NCBI GenBank assembly: GCA_013365325.1
Contig: JABVXV010000148.1
Location: 63,815-127,814, forward strand
DNA: 64,000 bases
Reading direction: 5' to 3'
DNA from: Dipetalonema caudispina
Lineage: Eukaryota; Nematoda; Chromadorea; Rhabditida; Onchocercidae
Shown: positions 53,906 through 64,000 of the stretch, piece after piece
Position numbering within the stretch: position 1 is the first letter of the stretch
Layout: each line of letters starts with the position of its first letter
The notes under the pieces: model-generated
The model's input: only the letters and a program-made list of their open reading frames with translations
Told to the model about the DNA's origin: nothing
Database searches by the model: none
Position numbers and translations under genes: made by a program

Positions 53906-54441
53906 ATGTTGCAAGAAAAATAAAAAACATTCAAAACAACATATACACGGAAAATATGTACATCGAAAAGAGTGGATAGCAGATGACAATGTTATGCCAC
54001 AAGAACTATCTCCTTACTCACAGAAATGGATCAGAGAAAATGTTCAACTACTAAATGATATCAGCTCAATATTTAAGTTAATTCATCCACAAGTTAAGCT
54101 GTCCATGATTAATTTCGGATTTCAGCAGACTTGTTTCAGAGTTAACGTGTTGCAGCATACATTAATCTTTCGTAATTTGAAATATCCTAGTACTTCAATA
54201 TTGAGTTTAAAACTTTAGTGTCAGAAATCATCTGGACTGAAATCTTAGCTTGTCTGACTTCAATTCCAAACATTTTTTTAAGAGAATGTACAATTCCAAA
54301 ACCTTCCCAGGACTTGAGTACCGCTATCGAAACACTCAATCTGGCAAACGTAAGTTTATTTCCATCTTTTAATTACTCCTAATTACCTTTTCAATATTTC
54401 TGTTATATACAAGCTTCCAGATAGGATCTGAAATCAACTAA
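53906..54441 (+). CDS. Possible gene, 3' exons only, converging on ITFG2
   Basis: Three exon-like blocks fit in phase: 53906-54171 (acceptor atatttcag), 54219-54349 (acceptor aactttag, donor gtaag) and 54421-54441 (acceptor gcttccag, ending ATC AAC TAA). They read CCKKNKKHSKQHIHGKYV..., then PYSQKWIRENVQLLNDISS, then SEIIWTEILACLTSIPNIF and a final GSEIN-stop. The first block needs an upstream exon, or starts at the ATG at 53994. No family is recognised. The predicted last exon overlaps the last codons of the ITFG2 homologue on the other strand. The tail of the first block (54090-54171) is the least protein-like part, and the 47-bp intron after it is short for this window. The model could be wrong or partial. 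Confidence 0.35.
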
Positions 54442-56603
54442 GTACAGATGAGAGATCAATTCGATAAACAGCAACTTTGAAGTAGACAGTACATATGCAA
54501 AAAAGAATTTCGTTTTCGTTCCGGCCTGGCACAGCAGTAATACGATCCGCATCCGGTAGAACCGTTGCTTTCGCTATAAGATACGCTCGACAAGTCTGCA
54601 ATGCAGACTCATCAAAAATCTCATATTACCATACACAACTCAAATACTCCCAACTTCATAAGGTTTTTTAGCATTTAATTTTGGAAAAAAAAAAGAAGAA
54701 ATAATCATATGAACATGAAGTCTTGAAAGTTGACCAAACAAAAAGCGTCTTTATACATGAACTTACGGCATGATCATTCCATCCATAGATGAGTAAGTTA
54801 CCGAAAATGTCCAGTGTCATCACGATATACATACTCTGCAGATTAACAGTAGTTGCACAAATGAAATCGCCTGCCGGATTCTCCAGCGTTATCTCAGTAT
54901 CACTTTCTGTAAGAGCAGAAAATGCTTCAAATACAGTATACATAGGATACCACATGAATCATCTGAATATGCGGTGGAAATTACGGGAAGTTCAGCTTTC
55001 AATGGCGGAGTGTTCAATGCTGAATATGATCAAATAAAAATCAAGAGCTAAACCAAGCAGAATGATTCAGGTTGCTGATAATTTTCCACAAGAGTTAACA
55101 TAGCTAATACTGTTCCTGCTGTTTTATAAGCAAATAAACAACTATGAAATCACCTGGATTGATTACGAGCAGCCTAGCGGCAAGTGATCCAACCAAGCTC
55201 AGATATATCGGTTGATTGGGAACTATAAGCTCTCGATTTGAAGGGTTGGAAGCCAATGTTTGCGGCAAAATATTACAGCTGTTTGAAGCAAAATCGATTT
55301 TTACCACATAATTCTCATTTTGTTCTGCCAGGAGTGCATAATACAGACCAGAAGTTGTGATACCAATTGCAAAACCATAAACATGAGATGGTACTTCATA
55401 TTTGTTTAATGGTGCCAGATGATTCGCAACATACCGATAAGTTCTTACTAAAATTCATATTTAAAAAAGACCATGATTCTAAACTTTAAAGCATCATCAA
55501 GATTTACCCATATTCTACCAAAGTATATTGGATCTTATCGAAACAAGATCTAGACCACTCATAATCGACACAGATTCTACTTTTAGATAAAAAATTTATA
55601 TTTGAAGAAAGCTATAACCGAATAAATAGTTCAAGGCAGGAAAGATAAAGTATGTCTGAGAGACAACAGTACAATTAACTGACCGCATCGATCAGTCATC
55701 AGAACCAATAACTCTGATGAACCATCACCATCAATATCACCGATATATGAAGTGCATATATTGGCCTGAACGAGCTGCTCAAAAAGTGGTAAAGGTTTGT
55801 GTAACTCTCCGTTTTGGGCATCCGTCAGTGGGAAATCGAAAGAACGTATCTGACCACTTGCTGATATTGCAACTATTTCGTCGCTAAAAATATCTGATGA
55901 CAATTACGTAACTATACATAGAATATCAGGCGGAATAACACTCCACTGGTAAAAGATTATAATATGAGTCGTTTGGAGCTTATTTTAAGCCCGAGAAGGT
56001 GTTACAATAATTTTCTCGCTTTATAAACCGACCTGCTCTGTCTTAGTTTACCAAAACAAATTGTTGTCAAAGGACTTTTGAAGATATTTTCCAATTTTAT
56101 ATATTGCCTGCTGGTTGTAAAGAATAGTAACTGAAATAAACTAATAAAATGAATATGAATGAAGAAATCATTCATAATACCGGAAAAGATCGAAGTAAAA
56201 ATAAGGATAGATTGGGAACAAAATGAATGAGCAATGAAAAAATCTACTTACACTAGAATAATCAAAAAAGGATTTTAAAACATTAAAAACCATCATCAAT
56301 CTTCAGTCTAGGAAATTACATAGAAACAGAGATTCTTACTCTGTCATTGGAAAATATCCCAGTAGAAAAACTCAATAAACACGAACTCGAACGATATTTT
56401 TGTCTTCTATCTTTTTACTTTACCTGATATCAAAGAAAAGTTTTGTTCCAACTCACTGTTCCGCATACAGTTGACAGAATGATTCTAGAACAGTTATTAA
56501 TGTATCAAACCTCAACCTCGCGCTTAGATCTTTTTGATCCTAAATTCAAACACAGATTCTCCAAGTAATACATCATTGGTATCACTATCCATGTCAGAAA
56601 AAA
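54434..56603 (-). CDS. ITFG2: ITFG2 homologue, FG-GAP/beta-propeller protein (N terminus incomplete)
   Basis: Six exons join in phase on the minus strand: 56554-56603, 56033-56130, 55684-55883, 55154-55447, 54767-54906, 54434-54595, about 314 residues. Human ITFG2 is about 450, so the N terminus and perhaps a middle part are missing. Family features in order are FSDMDSDTNDVLLGES, SPLTTICFGK, DEIVAISASGQIRSFDF, the FG-GAP calcium-type loop GDIDGDGSSELLVLMTDR, GWNDHA and the end LFCICTVYFKVAVYRIDL. In mammals ITFG2 is a subunit of KICSTOR, which tethers GATOR1 to lysosomes so that amino-acid shortage turns off mTORC1; the same role here is inference. The first exon begins in phase 1 and its partner was not identified with certainty. 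A candidate reading LNPTLLFLRCFKDEMF lies near 56716-56800. Confidence 0.8.
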
Positions 56604-58703
56604 CTAGGAAAGACTAACATCGCCATTACATTTGCCGATAATGATGAAAAGCTGTTGATGATTTCGTGACCATACCATTAGTACACTAGAAGAAGGTGTA
56701 TTAAGATGGGTAGCAAACAAAGCTGAAGCATTAACATTTACGCCAGGTCTCGAAATCTTCATCTCTGAACATTTCATCTTTGAAACATCTTAGAAATAAT
56801 AGAGTAGGATTCAATCCTGAAAATATTCGTCAGGATCAAGTCACTTGATGGACAAACTCTTAAATAGTCGCCGAATCGAGAAAAACGAAACTCTCACAAC
56901 TGCTTATCGTATAAGAACAGATTTTGTCCAGAACAAAAAAGCATTTCTTTCATCAACACAGTAATAAACGTATCAAGCTTACTTTAATTATAAATCTAGC
57001 ATCCAGTCCTATAACAATATTCGAGATCCTCATTGTTCCTTGCAAAAACCCCATCGTCTTCGATGGAATTGAATCTTGCCACTCCCACCCATTTATAAAT
57101 CATCCATTTTGATGTTTCTAGATACTTTAATAGGAGAAAAACAAAATTTGATTTTTGATGACAACCAATTAAATCTGATAAGAACAGATTCTAGGAAGTA
57201 GGGAACGGATAACTAAGTGCTTTGAAAAATACAGTAATTTTTAAATTTTGTGGATTGATTTTTCCAAAAAAAAAGTGAAAGATAAAGTTTATTGTTATGT
57301 CCAAAACTTCACATAAATTATAAACAGCAATGCGAAGTCAGAATAAGTGAAGTCAGGAACACAATTTATAGTGATGAAAATTAAACAACATGCATCTAAC
57401 TGTAGCTATCAACAGTACTTCATTTCTCTTTTTCCTTTCTAAACTTAGTCTCTTGGATTTCCTATACAGACTAGGCAAAAAAGAAGAAAGTATGATTGGA
57501 TGGACTTCGCTGAATAGCTGGATAGATGGGTAAAGAATGAGAAATAGTAAACACATCGTTTGTAGCACTAAACTATATTTCATTATAGAAAAAAGAAGAA
57601 AAATTTGGGAATTAGAAAATTAATTCCATCAAGGTATATATATTTCTGAAGTCTTTGTTAATCTATTAAAATGACACGAATACATTTAAAGATTTGATGA
57701 AGTTGAATAAATGACCATTGCTAACAAAAAATATTACAAATAAAGGATAACACATTAAAAAAAATACATATATATATAATATTAGCAAGAAATTAATAGG
57801 AATGCATTGATGACTAACAGTAAACAAAAGACAACAGTACATGGTACCCATTAAAGAATTGTGCAATTTTTCTTTTAAGTATCAAACGATATGTTGTTTT
57901 TGAACCCTTAAGGCATTTGTCCGTCTAAAAAATGTTCATCAAGGACTAAGCATAATTGCCTACGAAAAATACCTTCACTAGCCACTCCTATAGAAGCTCC
58001 CAATTAACAATGATAAGAGAGGCAGGGGTAAGAATTACATATATATTCATAATTAAATCGTCATAAAACATTATCGGGATGCGACATACCGGACATTTTG
58101 CTTTCTTCAACAATGAACTGTAAAGTTGAGTGAAAAAATTTTGCTTTCGACAAATGATTCCAAATTTTGCTTTCTAGATAATAGGGACTAATCATTTTGG
58201 GAAGCTTATTTCTAGAAAAGGAAAATTAGATAGAGGAAAACTAGAGAAAGAAAATTATGAAATTTAAAGGAACGAAATTAGAGGAAGAAAGGAAATAATG
58301 TAAATGGACTCACGTATCTTCAATAATAGGGTTGAGCAATAACTGTTTCAAATTATTGTTATGAAAAAAGTGTGCGGATAAAGGAAGCAATTAATTACTA
58401 TGTATAATTCATTAAAAAACAAAAGAAGAAATGGTCTGGTTCTTAGATAATAGCCATGCTAATTCTCAACATAAGGAACTGGCAAAAAGTAATTGAGGTG
58501 AACCAAAAGCAGGAAAAAATAAATGGTAAATTGAAGAAAATAACATGGATTGACATTATATCCAGGAACAAGCCATGTAAGTACAACATAATTCAAACCA
58601 ATAAATGATAGAAATAAATATAATGTAGCAAATAAAAAAATTATGAATTATACAGAATTCAAATCAAACCTTAACCTTCATCAAACCATAGAAATTTTTT
58701 CCA
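56604..58703. other. Spacer or 5' part of the ITFG2 gene
   Basis: No exon is assigned with confidence. The missing first exon or exons of the ITFG2 homologue should lie in the left part. Open minus-strand pieces near 56710-56800 and about 57000-57095 (reading KWVGVARFNSIEDDGVF) are candidates. The rest is AT-rich. Confidence 0.35.
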
Positions 58704-60869
58704 TCAGGATATAGGTCTTCGTTCTCCGCTACCGTAGTTTACAGTAACTGAAGCTTTAGCCATTTTTGAACCATAATGCCCAGCCCAAAATTGTTGATCT
58801 TTTCCACTGTGTTGAAATAATACGTAACGAGTGCCTCTAGGATAATTCGAAAATGTATGTTCAATCTTTTGCCACTCATCCGCTAAAACTGGAAAAAAAA
58901 TGTTACAACAATTATAGGAAATTATGACGAGCTATATTCAGAGCGCAATGCGCATGTGATTGTAAGCATTAGCAGTTTCATGTGACAGCATTCACTTATT
59001 CAACATTATGGTTGATACATTATCAGGAAATGGCAGTAAATTTGTTTTGTCAGAAAGAACCTCATATCCGCATTTTAGGGAAATTCATGGTGCCAAACTG
59101 CTTAAATATCCTTTTTAATAAAGTGGAAAAAGTGAAATTAATGTAAAGATTCGCCTCTCAACATGCGAACTCGAGTTATTGAAGTGTCAGTTGTTTCATC
59201 ACGTTGCGGTACATCACGCTCTTGACCAAGACGAGGGTAATGAGCACAAATAATAGCTCCTGGCATTGGTCTAAATGCCAAAGGCATAGATCCATCAGGA
59301 AGTAACTTGACCTCCAATAAGTATATCGATGCGCAATCGAAGCGAGAAGTATAGTACTCCGAAATTGTGATTGGTGGGCAAAATTCATCCAGAAAAACAC
59401 GCTAAATGAAATCTTTGTTAGGATATTTAAACGAAAAATTTACTACATTGAATGGAATTCATAATTCTGACCGTTTAGCAATTAATTAATAGTCAGATGA
59501 AATGCTTGAGCTACGCTCTATCCTATATTCTCTAAAAGCTTTTTCCATGGCTTATTTTACCTCAGTGAAGTAAGGAAAAAGTCAAAATGATTCTAAATAC
59601 TGCTAGTAACTAATTTGAACTAGATTTAATTTGAAAAAGAAACAAATTACACAAGAAAATAGCTACTTCGATTCCCTCTTTCCACAAATCAATGACTTGG
59701 AATTTACTACACCAATCAAAACTTGTCACAAATGCAGCCTGTATATCGTCCAATGGTTTCACACAACCTACTGGTGGTTTCTCGACTTCGAATCTAAACT
59801 ATGATTTCAATAAGTAACAGTCCTGTTCAAACCAAAAAAACTATCAAGTGGTAAGAATACATTCGATTCATATGCTAGTTCTTCTTTCCTGAGATCATCC
59901 CGTTTCATCTACATTATCTCCATACCAGGCTGGAGATTTAAGGTCAGATTATATATATCTGAGACGAAAGAGATCATGTTTTTTCCATCTTTGAAAAAAT
60001 TAAATGAATTAAAATTTTACCCATCACCACCATATTCACCTATCTCCCAACTTTCAAAAGATCCATCGTCACCACTAGGATTGCTGATCAAATTTCGCCT
60101 GAAAGCCTGCTTTATTGAAACTTTCTTGACATTCAGTGAAGGTTCACTTCGTAAGAAGCTGGGAGGCAAATCCAGTGATCGGTATATCATATAATTGATC
60201 CAGAAACCTGGAGCGGATAAAATACTGTACCATCGACGACAAACCTGCAATAATTCCAACACAGAATACTCACCATATTTCAAGGAGTAAAACATTGAAT
60301 TTAAAGTCAAAATGTGTGAAAATAAAGGCATAATGCTTATTAAAAATTCCACACTGCAATAAAATAATAAGAAACTTTACTGCAGGTATAAAAAACAGCC
60401 CAAGGTAAGTTTGAAAAAGTAATAGCATTCCTATACAACTGTTATTAAGGTTATAAAATTGATTTTTAACAATTCACACTAACAGGCTAACCATTAAAAC
60501 TAATGAAATGACGAATGAGAAAAAAGAAATAACCTACCAGGGGACAGACGTAACCAATATCACGAGAATTATCAACTCTGATTAAAATTTCCGTAAGAAT
60601 TTGCGGAGGAATAAGTGCACCTTGGACATAAATATCGCTTTTACCTTCTAAAACAGACAATATTCGTAAAAGCTAAAAAAAACCATTTAACAAAATGAAA
60701 AATACCATACAACCTTTTCAGGAATTATTGTGTCCTGCTATCATCAACCAGAAAACCGTGTAAAAATTAAACTAGAAAAAGTTTGCTTGAAAGATCAATA
60801 AGGAAAGAGTATACCTTCACCATTTTGACCATCTGCTTTACTTTGAGATGACCAAGTAACCGTCTCCAT
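58704..60869 (-). CDS. F-box protein with FBA domain (FBXO2/6/44 type)
   Basis: Six exons on the minus strand join in phase to about 299 residues: 60815-60869, 60538-60647, 60021-60244, 59667-59793, about 59203-59401, 58704-58888. The F-box (about residues 28-70) runs ALIPPQILTEILIRV...VCPL-VCRRWYSIL and should bind SKP1 in an SCF ubiquitin ligase. The rest is a full F-box-associated domain: FRRNLISNPSGDDGSFESW, GEYGGDGFEVE, FVTSFDWCSKFQVIDLWKEG, TISEYYTSRFDCASIYLLEV, HTFSNYPRGTRYVLFQHSG and FWAGHYGSKMAKASVTV. In mammals this domain binds N-glycans of misfolded glycoproteins retrotranslocated from the ER; a similar quality-control role is inferred. The donor of exon 5 is ambiguous (59203 or 59218, both in phase), which changes about five residues. 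The start ATG follows a possible trans-splice acceptor. Confidence 0.93.
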
Positions 60870-62125
60870 CACTACCAAATCACACTCTAACAAAATAAAT
60901 TGAATCAAATCATCTGTTTTAGATCTGCTCGTTGGATGAAATTGAAATCTTAACAAAGTCTGTCCCCGCTCCTACCACCTTTTTGGAAGATAACCCTCAT
61001 CAATTCAAATAATCAACAAAGATGGTCCTTTGAGGATGCAAAATGAAACAGAGAAGGTTATAATACGAAGTAAAAAAGCGTCCCTGCAATCAATAAATTT
61101 CAAAATCTGTTCTTCATTCTTGCTACAAAAGCACAAAACTCCTTCATCAAACTTAAAAGAACTACCAAATACTAAAGGAACTACTCAATCACCCAATGAT
61201 GGAACCATAACCAAGAATCCAATACCAAATGAGTAAAATCTAGACATCAAAATTTCTGAAAAAATATTTAAAAGCAGTAAATAAACTGATGAATGAAACA
61301 AAAGAAAGATCAATTTTACGGAATATTATGATCAGCTCAGCTTCATATCAAGCTTAAACATTACCGAATGATACAAGATATATTTGTCACTTGTGATATT
61401 TGAATAGGTTGCTTTTTTGAGGAAAAATTTTTTGGAAGAAACCGAGAATATGCATGTGAAATGAAATAACCAAACATTTTCATACTTATAAACAAACATT
61501 ACCAAGAAAGATAAAATGAGCAAAGCATGTTGGCAAAATTAATGAAGCTTTAAATTGCAATTAAATAGGAAACAATTAGACTATCTGAAAATATCCCATA
61601 TCTTCCATTATTTCATGACATAGATAAAGAAAAAGTGCTCAAATATACACATTCTTACGTATACACAAATAGCTCAAATATTTAGTAAATAATAGGACAC
61701 AAATGTTTTTTGCAATATAGAGCAGTTGAAACTTTAATTTCCCAACTCTAACTAAGAAAAAATGAATTTGATATGAATCATCACAGTCTTCATATCACTC
61801 TTCTTCTCGCTTTACTTCGAACTTTTGCACATATAGCTCACTTAAACCAATACATCCGATCAATAAGTAAAGGAAAAAACGAGGAATTATTCGACACATT
61901 AATCACGGTGATAATAAATAAGTTTATAGTGATGTTATTTTTGAAAGAAAAATCATGTAAAGCAGAGCTAAATGATATGATGTAGAGTTCACGAGAAGAA
62001 CAGCGATACTTTATCAGTTATACCGGATAAGAAATGAATTAATGCTTTGAATATCCAAAAATTCTAGATCACAACATTGTAAATAGCAAAATCTGAAAAT
62101 TCCTCGGCTAACAAAAAAGAAAAAG
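60870..62125. other. Spacer between the F-box and YIPF6 genes
   Basis: About 1.26 kb without a supported exon. The flanking genes share the minus strand, so this could be an operon spacer as well as ordinary intergenic DNA. Confidence 0.45.
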
Positions 62126-64000
62126 TTAGAAACTTGAATGTGAAATAATCATCCAACTGACAACGAAATAGAATAAGAAAATAGGATAAAGTGCGAGCAT
62201 CTTTCGTCTCGGCGGTTGTGAACCGGATATGAAAACCATAGATGCTGAAAAAGAAAGATCTTTTAACTAATTTGAAAAAAGCAGAACTCATAAACTTTAT
62301 GCGTTCTGCTTTTTTAAAAAATACATTGTTTTTTTGTTAGATGTTTTAGTTGAAATTTTTTGATCTCAAGCTATGGTAAAATTACCATATATTGCCCATA
62401 TGAAGCCAGCCGTAGTGACTAGAAGACGTAAAGCGAAGAGAAATGCTGTCTGCTCGGAGTTTATTTCAATAAATTTGCATACTACAGCTGCTAAACCAGG
62501 AGGCAGCAAACAATAGCCAAGCACACATAACGATTGAAAAAATGATCTGAAAGAACCAACACTTAACAAAATTCAACAGCAAAAAAGAAGGGAAATATAA
62601 TCGCATACATTATCAATCATAAAAACATTTCGTGTGTTCAAAATAATGCGGGAGTTTAACCATTCCTAACTATTTCAGCGAAGCTGCCTAGTCCTCGTCT
62701 GTTTTGCTACGATAATTTAAACTATTCATGAGATCATTGTAAGCGTCATAGCTGTTACGAATTTATATTAAAATTAATTGGTACAGTGTAGAGGATTCTA
62801 TTCTCGTAAAATGTCTAATCTGTGCATGAAAACATTTATGAACATAAGGCTTGACAGCTACAATTCCATAACTAGATCTGTTTTAGGAAAAGCCATTTAA
62901 TGACAATGATTTTCTATCCTTTTAAGTTGAAGACAATAACAAGCAATTACATGTTACCACCAAGCAGCTTTGTATTCAAAGTGACAACGCATGAACCAAA
63001 GAAAGTCAACGTGAAAACTTCAGTGAAATGAGGACCTTTGCCACTTTTGCCTCCTTGCAACATTCTTAAACACAAAAAAAATCAGACATATTTAATGCAA
63101 AATTATATTGAATGAGTAAAGATACAAATTTCTCTATCTCTTCTTTCCCTGAAAGAAGAATTGATGTAGATGATAGAAATGTGATAGATATGAGATCTAT
63201 CATAAAATGCTGATAAAAAACGACTGTTCCAATCATTTCGTGAAGCACACCTCCCAGAGATGACGGAAACGATCGTGAACAAAAAAGAAAATCATGATAC
63301 CAACTAAATCCACTACTTGAAATAACATAAGCTAATATTTCGCAAAATAACTTACAACGAAATAAAAACACATATAAAGAGCGGTCCCCAAAGATCCCAG
63401 TCACGCAGTAACTGCTGACTACTTTTCGGTGCCATAACCTGCCCAAATTTTGCACCAACAGTATGCAAATCCCGTCTCTAAAAACTGACAAATCCTCAGT
63501 GGTGAAACTAACAATTATTTAATGAAAAATATTAATGCAATTAAAGGAATCAAACCATATTTCAATTCCAGCATAATGTGTGCTTTTAATCACCGTGCAA
63601 AGATTTTCATTCTGATGATGAAAAGTGAATGAGTCAGTAAAAACAAAAGAAAAAATTATGAAATTAAAGTATAGGGAGTGATTTTTAAATGGAAAATTTG
63701 GAATATATCAATAATCCACTACTAATGATTAAATAATATCACACAGAAACTAACAATAGTATCCCAAACCGGTTCATCCAAAGTATCAAAATCGTTATTT
63801 AAATTAGGCTCAACAGCGAAACGTCGTGGTTTTGAAGAAGTTGCTCCAGCAATTTCTCCACTCAGGTCAATATATTGCTGATCACGTCTTTCCTGTTCTT
63901 TCGCTGAGATTTCCTTTTCCAGCTAAACGATTTACTATTCAATCAGTTATATCTTTTAAACAAAATGAAGATCAGAATGGATAATTTGACGGCACCATCA
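62126..64000 (-). CDS. YIPF6: YIPF6-type Yip1-domain Golgi membrane protein (5' end beyond window)
   Basis: Five exons on the minus strand join in phase: 63755-63922, 63356-63477, 62951-63064, 62386-62546, 62126-62244, giving 227 residues. The vertebrate protein is about 236, so only a short first exon is missing, to the right of 63922 and probably past 64000. Conserved blocks in order are NNDFDTLDEPVWDTI, SSQQLLRDWDLWGPLFICVF, GPHFTEVFTLTFFG, LNTKLLGGN, SFFQSLCVLGYCLLPPG, ALRLLVTTAGFIWAIYG, SGSQPPRRKMLALYPIFLF and YFVVSWMI-ISHSSF-stop. The N-terminal part is charged and cytosolic, followed by about five membrane spans. Yip1-domain proteins act in ER-Golgi vesicle traffic with Rab GTPases. 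Splice sites are canonical, though the acceptor before 63064 (gtttaag) is weak. Confidence 0.93.

Noticed and set aside
54494..54660. Plus-strand frame MQKRISFSFRPGTAVIRSAS...
   Set aside because: It is the complement of the last ITFG2 exon (54434-54595), whose minus-strand reading matches the family end.
61030..61236. Plus-strand open frame rich in Lys, Asn, Ser and Thr
   Set aside because: No splice sites or homology seen; low-complexity content fits chance in this base composition.
61773..61985. Plus-strand ATG frame with a signal-peptide-like start (MNHHSLHITLLLALLRTF)
   Set aside because: Single open frame in AT-rich spacer without upstream acceptor, downstream exon or recognisable family; not strong enough to call a gene.
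63540..63622. Exon-like piece reading NENLCTVIKSTHYAG on the minus strand, inside a YIPF6 intron
   Set aside because: The flanking YIPF6 exons (63755-63922 and 63356-63477) join perfectly in phase and in family alignment without it.

Overview
The window looks like nuclear DNA of a parasitic nematode, most likely a filarial or other spirurid worm. It is very AT-rich and full of homopolymer runs. Its genes are split into many small exons (often 60-240 bp) by AT-rich introns with TTTTCAG/TTTTTAG acceptors, and the gene families are metazoan. I cannot name the genus from sequence alone. All exon models below were read by eye from splice sites and reading-frame phase; none is backed by transcripts.

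Left part, 1-20,611, plus strand. The window opens on the last two exons of a TGF-beta-type ligand. Next comes a complete 14-exon DC-STAMP/SPE-42-family gene, whose worm relatives act in sperm at fertilisation. A second, nearly complete TGF-beta ligand follows, so the ligand pair flanks the sperm-type gene. After that lie a complete 10-exon UDP-glycosyltransferase and a small three-exon gene for a secreted eight-cysteine peptide.

Middle part, 20,612-41,853. A gene-poor stretch carries a 100-N assembly gap with an identical 121-bp sequence on both sides, probably an unmerged contig overlap. A doubtful 70-residue gene and a complete casein-kinase-1-like (worm TTBK/CK1 type) kinase follow. Then come three tandem paralogues (30,703-33,853; about 35,134-38,252; 39,597-41,853) of a charged, helical, C-terminally membrane-anchored protein family that I do not recognise. 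Their exon sizes match closely. This array is the best candidate here for an undescribed system.

Right part, 42,559-64,000, mostly minus strand. An 11-exon Cys-loop ligand-gated ion-channel subunit has an unusual EGF-like module before its ligand-binding domain and an anion-type PAR motif before M2. About 6 kb of gene-poor DNA follows. Three conserved housekeeping-type genes then share the minus strand: an ITFG2 homologue (KICSTOR-type FG-GAP/beta-propeller protein), an FBXO2/6-type F-box protein with a full FBA sugar-binding domain, and a YIPF6-type Golgi membrane protein that runs off the right edge. A possible plus-strand gene converges on ITFG2 and may overlap its last codons.

The genes do not form one pathway. 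The clearest themes are local tandem duplication (TGF-beta ligands and the tail-anchored family) and a few families linked to the male germ line in other nematodes.
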